11,851 bases of DNA from Holosporales bacterium (GTDB taxonomy: Bacteria > Pseudomonadota > Alphaproteobacteria > BNTO01). Below the pieces are notes generated by a model. That model saw nothing but the letters and a program-made list of their open reading frames with translations, was not told where the DNA came from and did no database searches. Shown piece by piece: positions 6,430 to 11,851 of this stretch (positions are counted from its first letter, which is position 1; every line of letters starts with the position of its first letter). The DNA lies in contig JAIRNU010000071.1 in the NCBI GenBank assembly GCA_031257945.1, positions 1 to 11,851 of the forward strand, given 5' to 3'. The position numbers and the translations under genes are program-made.

Positions 6430-6651
6430 TTATTCGGCGGCATTTTCGGGACATACCGTCTTTCCAGCCAAGCTTATTTTGAAATTGTTCGATGAGGCTA
6501 TCTCCTTCCTAAAGCATTCTGGGCCCCCACAGCGTCGCAAACTTTTGTAGGGGGCTTCATGATGGGCAGGTAAACTTACTTTCATAAAGTCTATTCTGCT
6601 GGATCTTCCGCCTCTTCCAACGAGTTTAGCCACGGCCGGCATTGCGCCCAT
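6430..6651 (-). CDS. Small basic hypothetical ORF, doubtful
   Basis: A 73-codon frame from ATG 6651, stopping 25 bases upstream of the proposed iscS -10 element. The product is rich in Arg and Lys, with a CGGPEC motif near residue 41 and one further Cys near the C-terminus. I match it to no family. No ribosome binding site precedes the ATG. The frame is open for 19 more codons upstream, back to a stop at 6709-6711, with no start codon in that stretch. This could be a small lineage-specific protein, the decayed 3' part of an older gene, or chance. If it is not real, the gene-free stretch runs from 6366 to 6905. Confidence 0.25.
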   Translation of the reverse strand: MGAMPAVAKLVGRGGRSSRIDFMKVSLPAHHEAPYKSLRRCGGPECFRKEIASSNNFKISLAGKTVCPENAAE

Positions 6652-6832
6652 TTGCCGTCTGCGAGGAATACATATGGCTTGTACTAATGGAACAAAGGGC
6701 CAGTACCGCTAGGAGTGGTTTTGGGGGCATTGTTGTTGTCTTGAGAGAACATGAGGAACTATTGGGTACTCTATCATACAAATAGTAAATAGATAGTTAA
6801 TTCTATATGCGCTGATCTTGGGCAAGTTTCGC
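6652..6832. other. Intergenic DNA upstream of the barrel protein gene
   Basis: No gene is supported here. A 12-codon frame (6674-6712) preceded by GAGGAA at suitable spacing could be a leader peptide on the strand of the downstream gene, but chance is as likely. No hairpin or T run follows it. Confidence 0.3.
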
Positions 6833-6838
6833 TATAAG
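6833..6838 (+). promoter_or_regulatory. Weak -10 candidate for the barrel protein gene
   Basis: TATAAG with no convincing -35. Transcription would begin near 6845, one base before ATG 6846. A transcript beginning there would suit the internal TTG start at 6906, which has a Shine-Dalgarno sequence within the resulting leader. Confidence 0.2.
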
Positions 6839-6905
6839 AAGTTTAATGCACCGCAGCGTGAATTTTGCTAACATTTGTTGTCTTTTTTGTGGATGGAGAA
6901 CGGCT

Positions 6906-7721
6906 TTGAGAAAGGTAGGCGCAAACAAGGTAATCCTTGCTCTTGCCATGTTGTGCGGGGCAAGTTGTAACGCTGTAACAGGATATTACTTTGGCGTCAA
7001 AGGCGGCGGCGCTCGAAAGAAAGTCGAGTTAAATTTTCAAAAGGAGCCGAAGCGTTCTTTGGCTAAGGAATATAAGTCAACGAAGCTTTCCGGGCAGGTT
7101 GTGTCAGGCTATACATATGGGTTGCCTAATGTGTTTGGGCTTGGCGGACAAGTTTACGTCGGTTATGAGCCGCGTGACGTGGATATCAAGGAAACCTGGT
7201 CATATCAAGCATCGACGGGCAAATACACGATGACCTCAGATTTGTCCTTTAGAAACCGCTTCAGCTTTGGATTTGACGCCCTGGCCGGGGTAAACATCAG
7301 CCATAGCTTCGTTTTTGTAACATGCGGTTTTTGCGTCCAAAAGCCAGTACTGCGCGGAACGATTATTGGCGATTTAGGCGGTACGAAAATTGGGACGTAT
7401 TTCGGGAAGGAGGGTTTGACTGTAGATACGATGAAATTCCCAGAAGTCAAAGCTGCTGCCAATTTTATTACGTCGCTTACCGTTGGGTGCGGAATACGAT
7501 GCTTTTTTATAGAAAGGTTCTTCCTCGGAGTGGAGTGCAAGTATTTCTTGGCCAAAGAGAAAGACTTGAAGATGCGGTATGCTGCGTATGATCCAACTGG
7601 TGTGATGGAACTAGCGACAGGGAATAGTGTAGCAGAAATGAAGGATAAAAAGGACAGGATGGTCGTTCCAGTAACCCTTAAAAACATCGAAATTGGGTTT
7701 ATTATTGGGCTGAGGCTGTAG
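6906..7721 (+). CDS. Predicted outer-membrane beta-barrel protein
   Basis: Probably a small surface barrel. From TTG 6906 the 271-residue product starts MRKVGANKVILALAMLCGAS, a typical signal peptide, and the mature chain would begin near VTGYYFGVKGGG, the aromatic first strand usual in OmpA/OmpW-like barrels. The rest alternates short amphipathic strands (for example SGQVVSGYTYGL, FSFGFDALAGVN, NIEIGFIIGLRL) with charged loops, and ends on a strand with a hydrophobic C-terminus. Size fits eight to ten strands. TTG 6906 follows GGAG with seven bases between; ATG 6846 would add 20 residues ahead of the signal and has no clear ribosome site. Members of this fold are abundant surface antigens in Anaplasmataceae, but I cannot assign it to the Msp2/P44 group. 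First of three plus-strand genes; 117 bases precede the next start. Confidence 0.75.
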   Translation: MRKVGANKVILALAMLCGASCNAVTGYYFGVKGGGARKKVELNFQKEPKRSLAKEYKSTKLSGQVVSGYTYGLPNVFGLGGQVYVGYEPRDVDIKETWSYQASTGKYTMTSDLSFRNRFSFGFDALAGVNISHSFVFVTCGFCVQKPVLRGTIIGDLGGTKIGTYFGKEGLTVDTMKFPEVKAAANFITSLTVGCGIRCFFIERFFLGVECKYFLAKEKDLKMRYAAYDPTGVMELATGNSVAEMKDKKDRMVVPVTLKNIEIGFIIGLRL

Positions 7722-7838
7722 AGTTGTCCTTATTAATGCACCCCCAGTAAAAAAAAGTCACAAAGCTCCCCTAACATGTTGCATTCCTATAAACATCCTT
7801 GTAAAAAGGTGGAGTGGTTCGTTTTTTTGGAGAATTTT

Positions 7839-8126
7839 GTGGTAAATCCGAATTGGGGGAAAAAAAGGGTGTGTGCTGGGTGTTCTGTGCGTTACTACGA
7901 CCTTAGAAGCCAGTTGCCGGTGTGTCCAAAGTGCGGTACAGCCGCCGAAGTAATGACTTTTTCGAAATCAAGACGGCGTACGGCTGAAGCTAATATCGTA
8001 GATATAGACGTTTTCGATGGAATAGATGGGGCAGATGAAAGTGTTGCTGGAGAAATTGAGGTTGTTCTTGAGGATGATTTTGACGATGACCTCAGGATTT
8101 CAGTCGACGCCAGCGATGAGATGTAA
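7839..8126 (+). CDS. TIGR02300 (FYDLN acid) family zinc-ribbon protein
   Basis: A small alphaproteobacterial protein of unknown role. The 95-residue product starts MVNPNWGKKRVCAGCSVRYY, then DLRSQLPVCPKCG. It has a CxxC-x13-CxxC zinc ribbon (Cys 12, 15, 29, 32) with the family signature F/Y-YDL between the pairs, followed by a basic patch (KSRRR) and a strongly acidic tail rich in Asp and Glu. Start choice: GTG 7839 has GGAG six bases upstream and gives the N-terminus usual for the family. The upstream in-frame ATG 7776 would add 21 residues unlike the family and has no ribosome site. It ends nine bases before rlmN and is probably co-transcribed with it. The family is known; the function is not. 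Confidence 0.88.
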   Translation: MVNPNWGKKRVCAGCSVRYYDLRSQLPVCPKCGTAAEVMTFSKSRRRTAEANIVDIDVFDGIDGADESVAGEIEVVLEDDFDDDLRISVDASDEM

Positions 8127-8135
8127 AAACACCTA

Positions 8136-9212
8136 ATGGAGAAAATTTCTTTACTTGGATTAGAAAAAAACGCCATTCGCAAAGCCTTCGCTGAGCATGG
8201 ATACGAGCCATGGCGGGCTAATCAAGTTTGGTTATGGATCTACGGCGACGGGGCGAAACTCTTCGATGAGATGAGTAATTTGCCGTTGTCTATGCGCAAG
8301 GAGCTAGCTGATAAATTCGCTATTACGCGCCCAGATATAGTGAAGCATGAATTCTCATCTGACGGGACGGAGAAAATCGCGATAAAGATGATTGACGGCG
8401 ACGTTGTTGAGATGGTTTTCATCCCAGACGAGGAGCGCGGGACTCTGTGTGTTTCGTCGCAGGTTGGGTGCCCTGTGCGGTGTTCGTTTTGTTACACTGG
8501 GACTCAAGGATTTTCCAGGGATCTTACGGCTGCCGAGATTGTTGGGCAGATACTACTGATGCGCGATTTGCTAGCAGATAAGGGCCGTTGTAATCAAAAA
8601 AGAGTTCTGACGAATATCGTCATGATGGGCATGGGAGAGCCCCTCCATAACTACAGCAACGTCTCTACAGCGCTGAAAATCGTTATGGCTCCTGATGGAT
8701 TGGCCTTTTCCAAAAGGAGGATCACGCTTTCTACTGCCGGCGTCGTGCCGCTAATACAGCGTTGCGGGGAGGAGCTTGGCGTAAACTTGGCGATTTCTTT
8801 GCACGCAGCTAATAATAAAATTAGGGACAGTATTATGCCAATCAACAAACAATACCCGCTAGAGAAATTAATTGAGGCATGTCGCAGTTATCCAGGCATC
8901 AACCAAATGCGTCGGTTGACATTCGAATATGTCATGCTAAGCGGAGTAAACGATTCAGATAACGATGCCAAAAGTCTTGTGCGGCTGGTTGCGGGGCTTC
9001 CGGCAAAATTCAATCTTATCCCGTGGAATCCTTGGCCCGGCGCGTCGTTTCAGTCGTCCAGTCAGAGCAGAATGGACTCTTTTGCCAAAATCTTAATGAA
9101 GGCTGGGTACACTGCAATTGTCCGCATCCCGAGAGGGCGCGATATTTCTGCGGCCTGCGGGCAACTGCGGACTAACTGGCCACTGCTAACTAGCGGGCCA
9201 AAACAAGCCTGA
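8136..9212 (+). CDS. rlmN: Dual-specificity rRNA/tRNA methyltransferase RlmN
   Basis: Radical-SAM enzyme that methylates C2 of A2503 in 23S rRNA and of A37 in a set of tRNAs. The 358-residue product has the [4Fe-4S] motif CPVRCSFC (Cys 112, 116, 119). Cys 105 (in TLCVSSQVGC) matches the resolving cysteine 118 of E. coli, and Cys 341 (in SAACGQL) matches the methyl-carrying cysteine 355. MGMGEPLHNY, the GEP motif that contacts SAM, follows at about residues 165-174. All catalytic residues are present and the length is normal. There is little Shine-Dalgarno sequence before ATG 8136. Nine bases after the previous stop, it is probably translated by coupling. It depends on Fe-S supply, hence on iscS. 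Confidence 0.96.
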   Translation: MEKISLLGLEKNAIRKAFAEHGYEPWRANQVWLWIYGDGAKLFDEMSNLPLSMRKELADKFAITRPDIVKHEFSSDGTEKIAIKMIDGDVVEMVFIPDEERGTLCVSSQVGCPVRCSFCYTGTQGFSRDLTAAEIVGQILLMRDLLADKGRCNQKRVLTNIVMMGMGEPLHNYSNVSTALKIVMAPDGLAFSKRRITLSTAGVVPLIQRCGEELGVNLAISLHAANNKIRDSIMPINKQYPLEKLIEACRSYPGINQMRRLTFEYVMLSGVNDSDNDAKSLVRLVAGLPAKFNLIPWNPWPGASFQSSSQSRMDSFAKILMKAGYTAIVRIPRGRDISAACGQLRTNWPLLTSGPKQA

Positions 9213-9231
9213 ATGCAGCCAAAAAAGGATA

Positions 9232-10320
9232 TCACACGTTGAATCGGAAGTGCATAACGTCGCCATCGCACACGATGTACTCCTTTCCTTCCAGCCGCAT
9301 TTTCCCGGCAGTTTTCGCCCCTACCTCTCCGCCGCACTTCACATAATCTTCGTAATGAATAGTTTCAGCGCAGATAAACCCCTTTTTAAAGTCCGTATGT
9401 ATCTCTCCTGCAGCGTCTTGAGCCCTCGTATCTTTCGCGATAGACCAAGCCCGCGTTTCTGCGGGGCCTACGGTAAAAAACGTTTCCAAGTTCAAAAGCT
9501 TATACCCAGCTTTGATTACTTTCGATAAGCCAGACTCCGCCAACCCGATGCTTTCCAAGAAATTCTTGCGCTCTTCCGAAGACCCTAGTGACGCAATCTC
9601 TGCTTCTATTGATGCGGCAATAACAACGACTTCGGTGTTCCGCTGGGCGGCATACCTCTCAACATCCTGCGTAAATTTATTGCCAAGAACAGCATCGTCC
9701 TCTGACACATTGCATACAATCAGGATGGGCTTATCGCTCAGTATGTTTAACCGTCTAAATCGTCCTGCTTTCCCGCTTGCGCTGAAATGCTCCCCCGTTT
9801 GAAGTATAGCCAAAGCTTCTTCCATAAGCTCGAGGTCTTCTTTCATTTCCTTCGTAAGCGCCGCCCCCTTTTTGGAATTTTTCAATATCCTCTTTTCCAG
9901 GCTTTCCATATCGGAAAGCATAAGCTCTGTCTCAACCGTTGTAAAATCTCGGAGGGGGTCAATGTCCCCGTCAACGTGGCTGATATCGTCATTCTCAAAG
10001 CAGCGCAGCACGTGGACAATAGCATCTGTTGCGTGTATATGTCCGAGGAACTGGTTGCCAAGTCCTTCGCCCTTGCTCGCCCCCTTAACAAGCCCAGCAA
10101 TATCAACAAACTCCACTTGTGTTGGTATAATTTTTTGCGATTTTGCAATGTTTGCTAGGGTGTGCAGGCGATCATCAGGCACTGCGACGCAACCAACATT
10201 TGGCTCTATTGTACAAAAAGGGTAGTTAGCGGCTTCGGCGGCGGCCGTTTGCGTTAGTGCATTGAAAAGCGTTGATTTACCAACGTTTGGAAGGCCTACT
10301 ATGCCGCAATTAAAACCCAT
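9232..10320 (-). CDS. ychF: Ribosome-binding ATPase YchF (OLA1 family)
   Basis: TRAFAC-class P-loop NTPase that binds ribosomes and prefers ATP over GTP. From ATG 10320 the 362-residue product begins MGFNCGIVGLPNVGKSTLFN, the standard start, with the P-loop at residues 9-17, switch II DIAGLVKGASKGEGLG from residue 73, and NVSE in place of the GTP-specific NKxD motif, the change that accounts for ATP use. A helical region follows, then the C-terminal TGS domain (SIAKDTRAQDAAGEIHTDF and KKGF, ending HFRFNV). GTG 10329 would add three residues and is less likely. The stop faces that of rlmN across 19 bases, with no terminator in the gap, so the transcripts of the two genes probably overlap at their 3' ends. 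Confidence 0.96.
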   Translation of the reverse strand: MGFNCGIVGLPNVGKSTLFNALTQTAAAEAANYPFCTIEPNVGCVAVPDDRLHTLANIAKSQKIIPTQVEFVDIAGLVKGASKGEGLGNQFLGHIHATDAIVHVLRCFENDDISHVDGDIDPLRDFTTVETELMLSDMESLEKRILKNSKKGAALTKEMKEDLELMEEALAILQTGEHFSASGKAGRFRRLNILSDKPILIVCNVSEDDAVLGNKFTQDVERYAAQRNTEVVVIAASIEAEIASLGSSEERKNFLESIGLAESGLSKVIKAGYKLLNLETFFTVGPAETRAWSIAKDTRAQDAAGEIHTDFKKGFICAETIHYEDYVKCGGEVGAKTAGKMRLEGKEYIVCDGDVMHFRFNV

Positions 10321-10332
10321 TGTGTTCACTTT

Positions 10333-10361
10333 TTGCTAAAGACTACACGGCATGCTAGCAT
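10333..10361 (+). promoter_or_regulatory. Possible promoter for the structured element
   Basis: TTGCTA (10333-10338), a 17-base spacer ending in TGC, and TAGCAT (10356-10361), which makes an extended -10. Start predicted near 10368, about 34 bases before the long hairpin. It overlaps the 5' leader of ychF on the opposite strand. Confidence 0.3.
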
Positions 10362-10401
10362 AAGACTGTATTTGCGTTCCATCCTTGTCTAAATTCGTTA
10401 C

Positions 10402-10610
10402 GTTACTACTCACCTATCCTGCGAACGCGAGAAAGCCTTTGTTCCCTTGGTAGGGCCATAGCGATCAATTCTTGATCAGCGTCCCAAAGGCATACATTTG
10501 CGCGTCACACAACAGCTTTTACGCGTTGCTCAAAAAATGGGCGCTGTTGCATTACCAAGGGGACAAAGGCGTTCGCGTACTTGCAAGATAGGTGAGTAGT
10601 AACAGTTTTT
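10402..10610 (+). ncRNA. Candidate structured small RNA with terminator-like T run
   Basis: Arms 10402-10418 and 10587-10603 are perfect 17-bp reverse complements. Pairing continues inward through small internal loops: TGC/GCA, ACGC/GCGT, GCCTTTGT (10435-10442) with ACAAAGGC (10563-10570), and CCCTTGGTA (10444-10452) with TACCAAGGG (10553-10561). A central 100 bases contains the hairpin GATCAA-TTC-TTGATC (10463-10477) and alternative pairings. On the plus strand only, TTTTTT (10605-10610) follows the stem. A rod of about 200 nt, closed by a long stem, with a large middle bubble and a terminator resembles 6S RNA in outline, but I do not recognise 6S sequence. It could instead be an inverted-repeat mobile element. 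Confidence 0.4.
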
Positions 10611-10642
10611 TAACATTTTTGTGACACCATTATGCGGAGAAG

Positions 10643-10672
10643 TTGTTTTTGCAATCCCAGACACTATATAAT
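10643..10672 (+). promoter_or_regulatory. Sigma-70-type promoter of the exported-protein pair
   Basis: TTGTTT (10643-10648), an 18-bp spacer, and a perfect TATAAT (10667-10672). The start is predicted near 10679, giving a leader of about 30 bases with GGAGG (10698-10702) six bases before ATG 10709. This is the clearest promoter in the window. Confidence 0.65.
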
Positions 10673-10708
10673 GCCACAGTGTGCGGTTATTTTGAGTGGA
10701 GGACGGAA

Positions 10709-11359
10709 ATGAATGGAGTTGTTGGAAGGTTTATAGTGGGGCTTGGAGTAGGAGCTTTTTGTTGGAGCAGTTATGGTAGTCAGTGTGTGGTTGACAAAAC
10801 AGCAGGTTGGCCGATGGCGCCAGTACCTACTAAGTGGGGAAAAGTTGAGCCTGGACAAGTAGAGGTCAGACCTGGATTTTTTGTCAGTAAGTCTGAGGCC
10901 CGATTGTATGTGCCATGGTTTGACACATTAGAGCAAGCGGGACTTAGCGCGAAGAAAGCAGTGGAATATCGCGATTTCGTAGAAGAACAAGTGCCATATA
11001 ACGGTAACTTTAAGAATGAAGTGGAAAATTCTCCGTTAATCGGACGACTTGAGGTACTTTTATCGGCTTTTGAAATGAAAGAATGTACGATGGAAGATGC
11101 CATAGCTCAAGCGGAGGATAGATACAAAAAGAAAGTTAAGGATATCAAGAGCTTGGATGATTTTGTGACTTTACTAAGGGCTTTAATGTCACAGAAGCGT
11201 TGTTATCATGAGGCTCGTTTATACCTTGATGATGGTGTAGCAGAGGAGGATGTTATATATTCTCCTGGGCGCGCTGAAGCCGGTGAAAGTATGTATGAGA
11301 CTATTTATGGTATGGCCTATGTTGATGGGGTGGAGTTGTGGCTGAATAAAAAGAAGTAG
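10709..11359 (+). CDS. Exported protein of unknown function
   Basis: I do not recognise this 216-residue protein. It starts MNGVVGRFIVGLGVGAFCWS, a probable Sec signal peptide with cleavage near SYGS-Q, so the mature protein is expected in the periplasm or beyond. The mature part is hydrophilic and appears largely helical in its middle (about 65-165, for example KKAVEYRDFVEEQV and AEDRYKKKVKDIKSLDDFV). Two mature Cys (in KECTMED and QKRCYHE) plus one near the N-terminus could form a disulfide. ATG 10709 is chosen because GGAGG lies six bases upstream; an upstream in-frame TTG at 10643 falls within the -35 element and cannot be used from this promoter. The next gene starts 36 bases downstream and probably shares the transcript. 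Confidence 0.8.
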   Translation: MNGVVGRFIVGLGVGAFCWSSYGSQCVVDKTAGWPMAPVPTKWGKVEPGQVEVRPGFFVSKSEARLYVPWFDTLEQAGLSAKKAVEYRDFVEEQVPYNGNFKNEVENSPLIGRLEVLLSAFEMKECTMEDAIAQAEDRYKKKVKDIKSLDDFVTLLRALMSQKRCYHEARLYLDDGVAEEDVIYSPGRAEAGESMYETIYGMAYVDGVELWLNKKK

Positions 11360-11395
11360 TGTTTTTGTGAGTTTTTTTAGTTCTTTGAGGGATTT

Positions 11396-11758
11396 ATGAG
11401 AGTTGTATTGTTTATTTTATGGATGTGTTGTGTCGCCTCGTCTTTTTCATCGGCATCAGCTCCACCGTCAATTTCCGCTAGTAGTACAGCGGAGGGATTT
11501 ATTGTGGCGTCTTTTGGCTTACTTGGCAGATTTAATACCACGCCAGAAGTGTGGAACGTTTATCCGTTGGGTGATACGAAGCCTACTTTACTACAAGAAC
11601 TGTGTGCATGGAATTTTTCTGGAGTACCGGACAATCTAAGACAGGTTGATGCGCTAGAAAAAAAGGACAAAATCTGCTTTCACCAATTTGCGTATGCCTT
11701 CCCTGACCCAGAAAATGTAGCAGCAACAGTAAGCTGTAATTCCCGGAACGTTTTGTAA
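11396..11758 (+). CDS. Small exported protein of unknown function
   Basis: A 120-residue product with a probable signal peptide, MRVVLFILWMCCVASSFSSA, cleaved near SASA-PP. The mature part of about 98 residues has a serine- and threonine-rich start, a GFIVASFGLLGRF segment, and three Cys (in ELCAWNF, DKICFHQ and TVSCNSR). I match it to no family. ATG 11396 is preceded by GAGGG with four bases between, slightly close but usable. It lies 36 bases after the previous exported protein and has no promoter of its own, so I infer a two-gene unit. No hairpin terminator follows within the window. It may be a short form of a longer protein, since the C-terminus gives no sign of a natural domain end. Confidence 0.7.
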   Translation: MRVVLFILWMCCVASSFSSASAPPSISASSTAEGFIVASFGLLGRFNTTPEVWNVYPLGDTKPTLLQELCAWNFSGVPDNLRQVDALEKKDKICFHQFAYAFPDPENVAATVSCNSRNVL

Positions 11759-11851
11759 CCACTTCTGTCCAGCTTAATTTTTACCATCTTCAAAACTCTT
11801 CTGCATCTTTTTTAATTATATTTTTACCATTGTATTCTCACTCTGTTTTTA
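11759..11851. other. Pyrimidine-rich, G-poor end of the window
   Basis: Only about five G occur in 93 bases on the plus strand. TTTTTACCAT appears twice (starting near 11779 and 11822). No gene is supported. It may be the upstream region of a gene beyond the edge. Confidence 0.4.

Noticed and set aside
6674..6712. 12-codon frame with a good ribosome site upstream of the barrel gene
   Set aside because: Too short to separate from chance, and no attenuator structure follows it.
7205..7687. 160-codon minus-strand frame within the barrel protein gene
   Set aside because: Antisense shadow; the plus-strand product has a signal peptide and barrel-like strands.
9872..10225. 117-codon plus-strand frame within ychF
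   Set aside because: Antisense to a highly conserved gene with all family motifs.
1..11851. tRNA, rRNA, tmRNA, SRP RNA or RNase P RNA genes
   Set aside because: I looked for TpsiC-arm sequence, the SRP GGAAG core and RNase P core motifs by eye on both strands and saw none; a covariance search would be decisive.

Overview
The window looks like chromosomal DNA from an obligate intracellular alphaproteobacterium of the Anaplasmataceae, most likely Anaplasma and closest in feel to the A. marginale / centrale / ovis group. Grounds: base composition near half G+C, low gene density with long non-coding stretches and no operon order typical of free-living relatives, an alphaproteobacterial zinc-ribbon protein of the TIGR02300 (FYDLN acid) family, a small exported beta-barrel protein, and several exported or membrane proteins I cannot match to any family. 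The genus is an inference from style and composition, not from a database match.

Layout. Positions 1-1138 are almost gene-free. They hold two diverged direct repeats of about 160 bp, each followed by degenerate units of about 40 bp, and three TTAA-N7-TTAA palindromes that match the binding site of the cell-cycle regulator CtrA. ssb (1139-1582, +) follows. A convergent intergenic region (1583-1910) holds two opposed terminators enclosed by a 27-bp inverted repeat, then a separate perfect hairpin. On the minus strand lie a gene for an unrecognised protein of about 1024 residues with a proline-rich stalk and a C-terminal membrane anchor (1911-4985), and a solitary cysteine desulfurase gene, iscS (5130-6365). 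On the plus strand, 6906-9212 carries an outer-membrane barrel protein, the TIGR02300 protein (probable GTG start at 7839) and rlmN. ychF (9232-10320, -) converges on rlmN with a 19-bp gap. The 388-bp region upstream of ychF holds a long structured palindrome (10402-10603) followed by a T tract, a candidate small RNA. The last block (10643-11758, +) is a clear promoter followed by two small exported proteins of unknown function.

How the genes relate. The recognisable genes are housekeeping: DNA single-strand binding (ssb), sulfur transfer for Fe-S clusters and tRNA thiolation (iscS), 23S rRNA and tRNA methylation (rlmN, itself an Fe-S enzyme) and a ribosome-associated ATPase (ychF). Between them sit lineage-specific surface or exported proteins: the barrel at 6906, the tail-anchored protein at 1911 and the pair at 10709/11396. 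The least ordinary parts are the non-coding regions: the repeat and CtrA-site cluster at the left, the terminator-in-palindrome at 1633-1791, and the structured element at 10402-10610.
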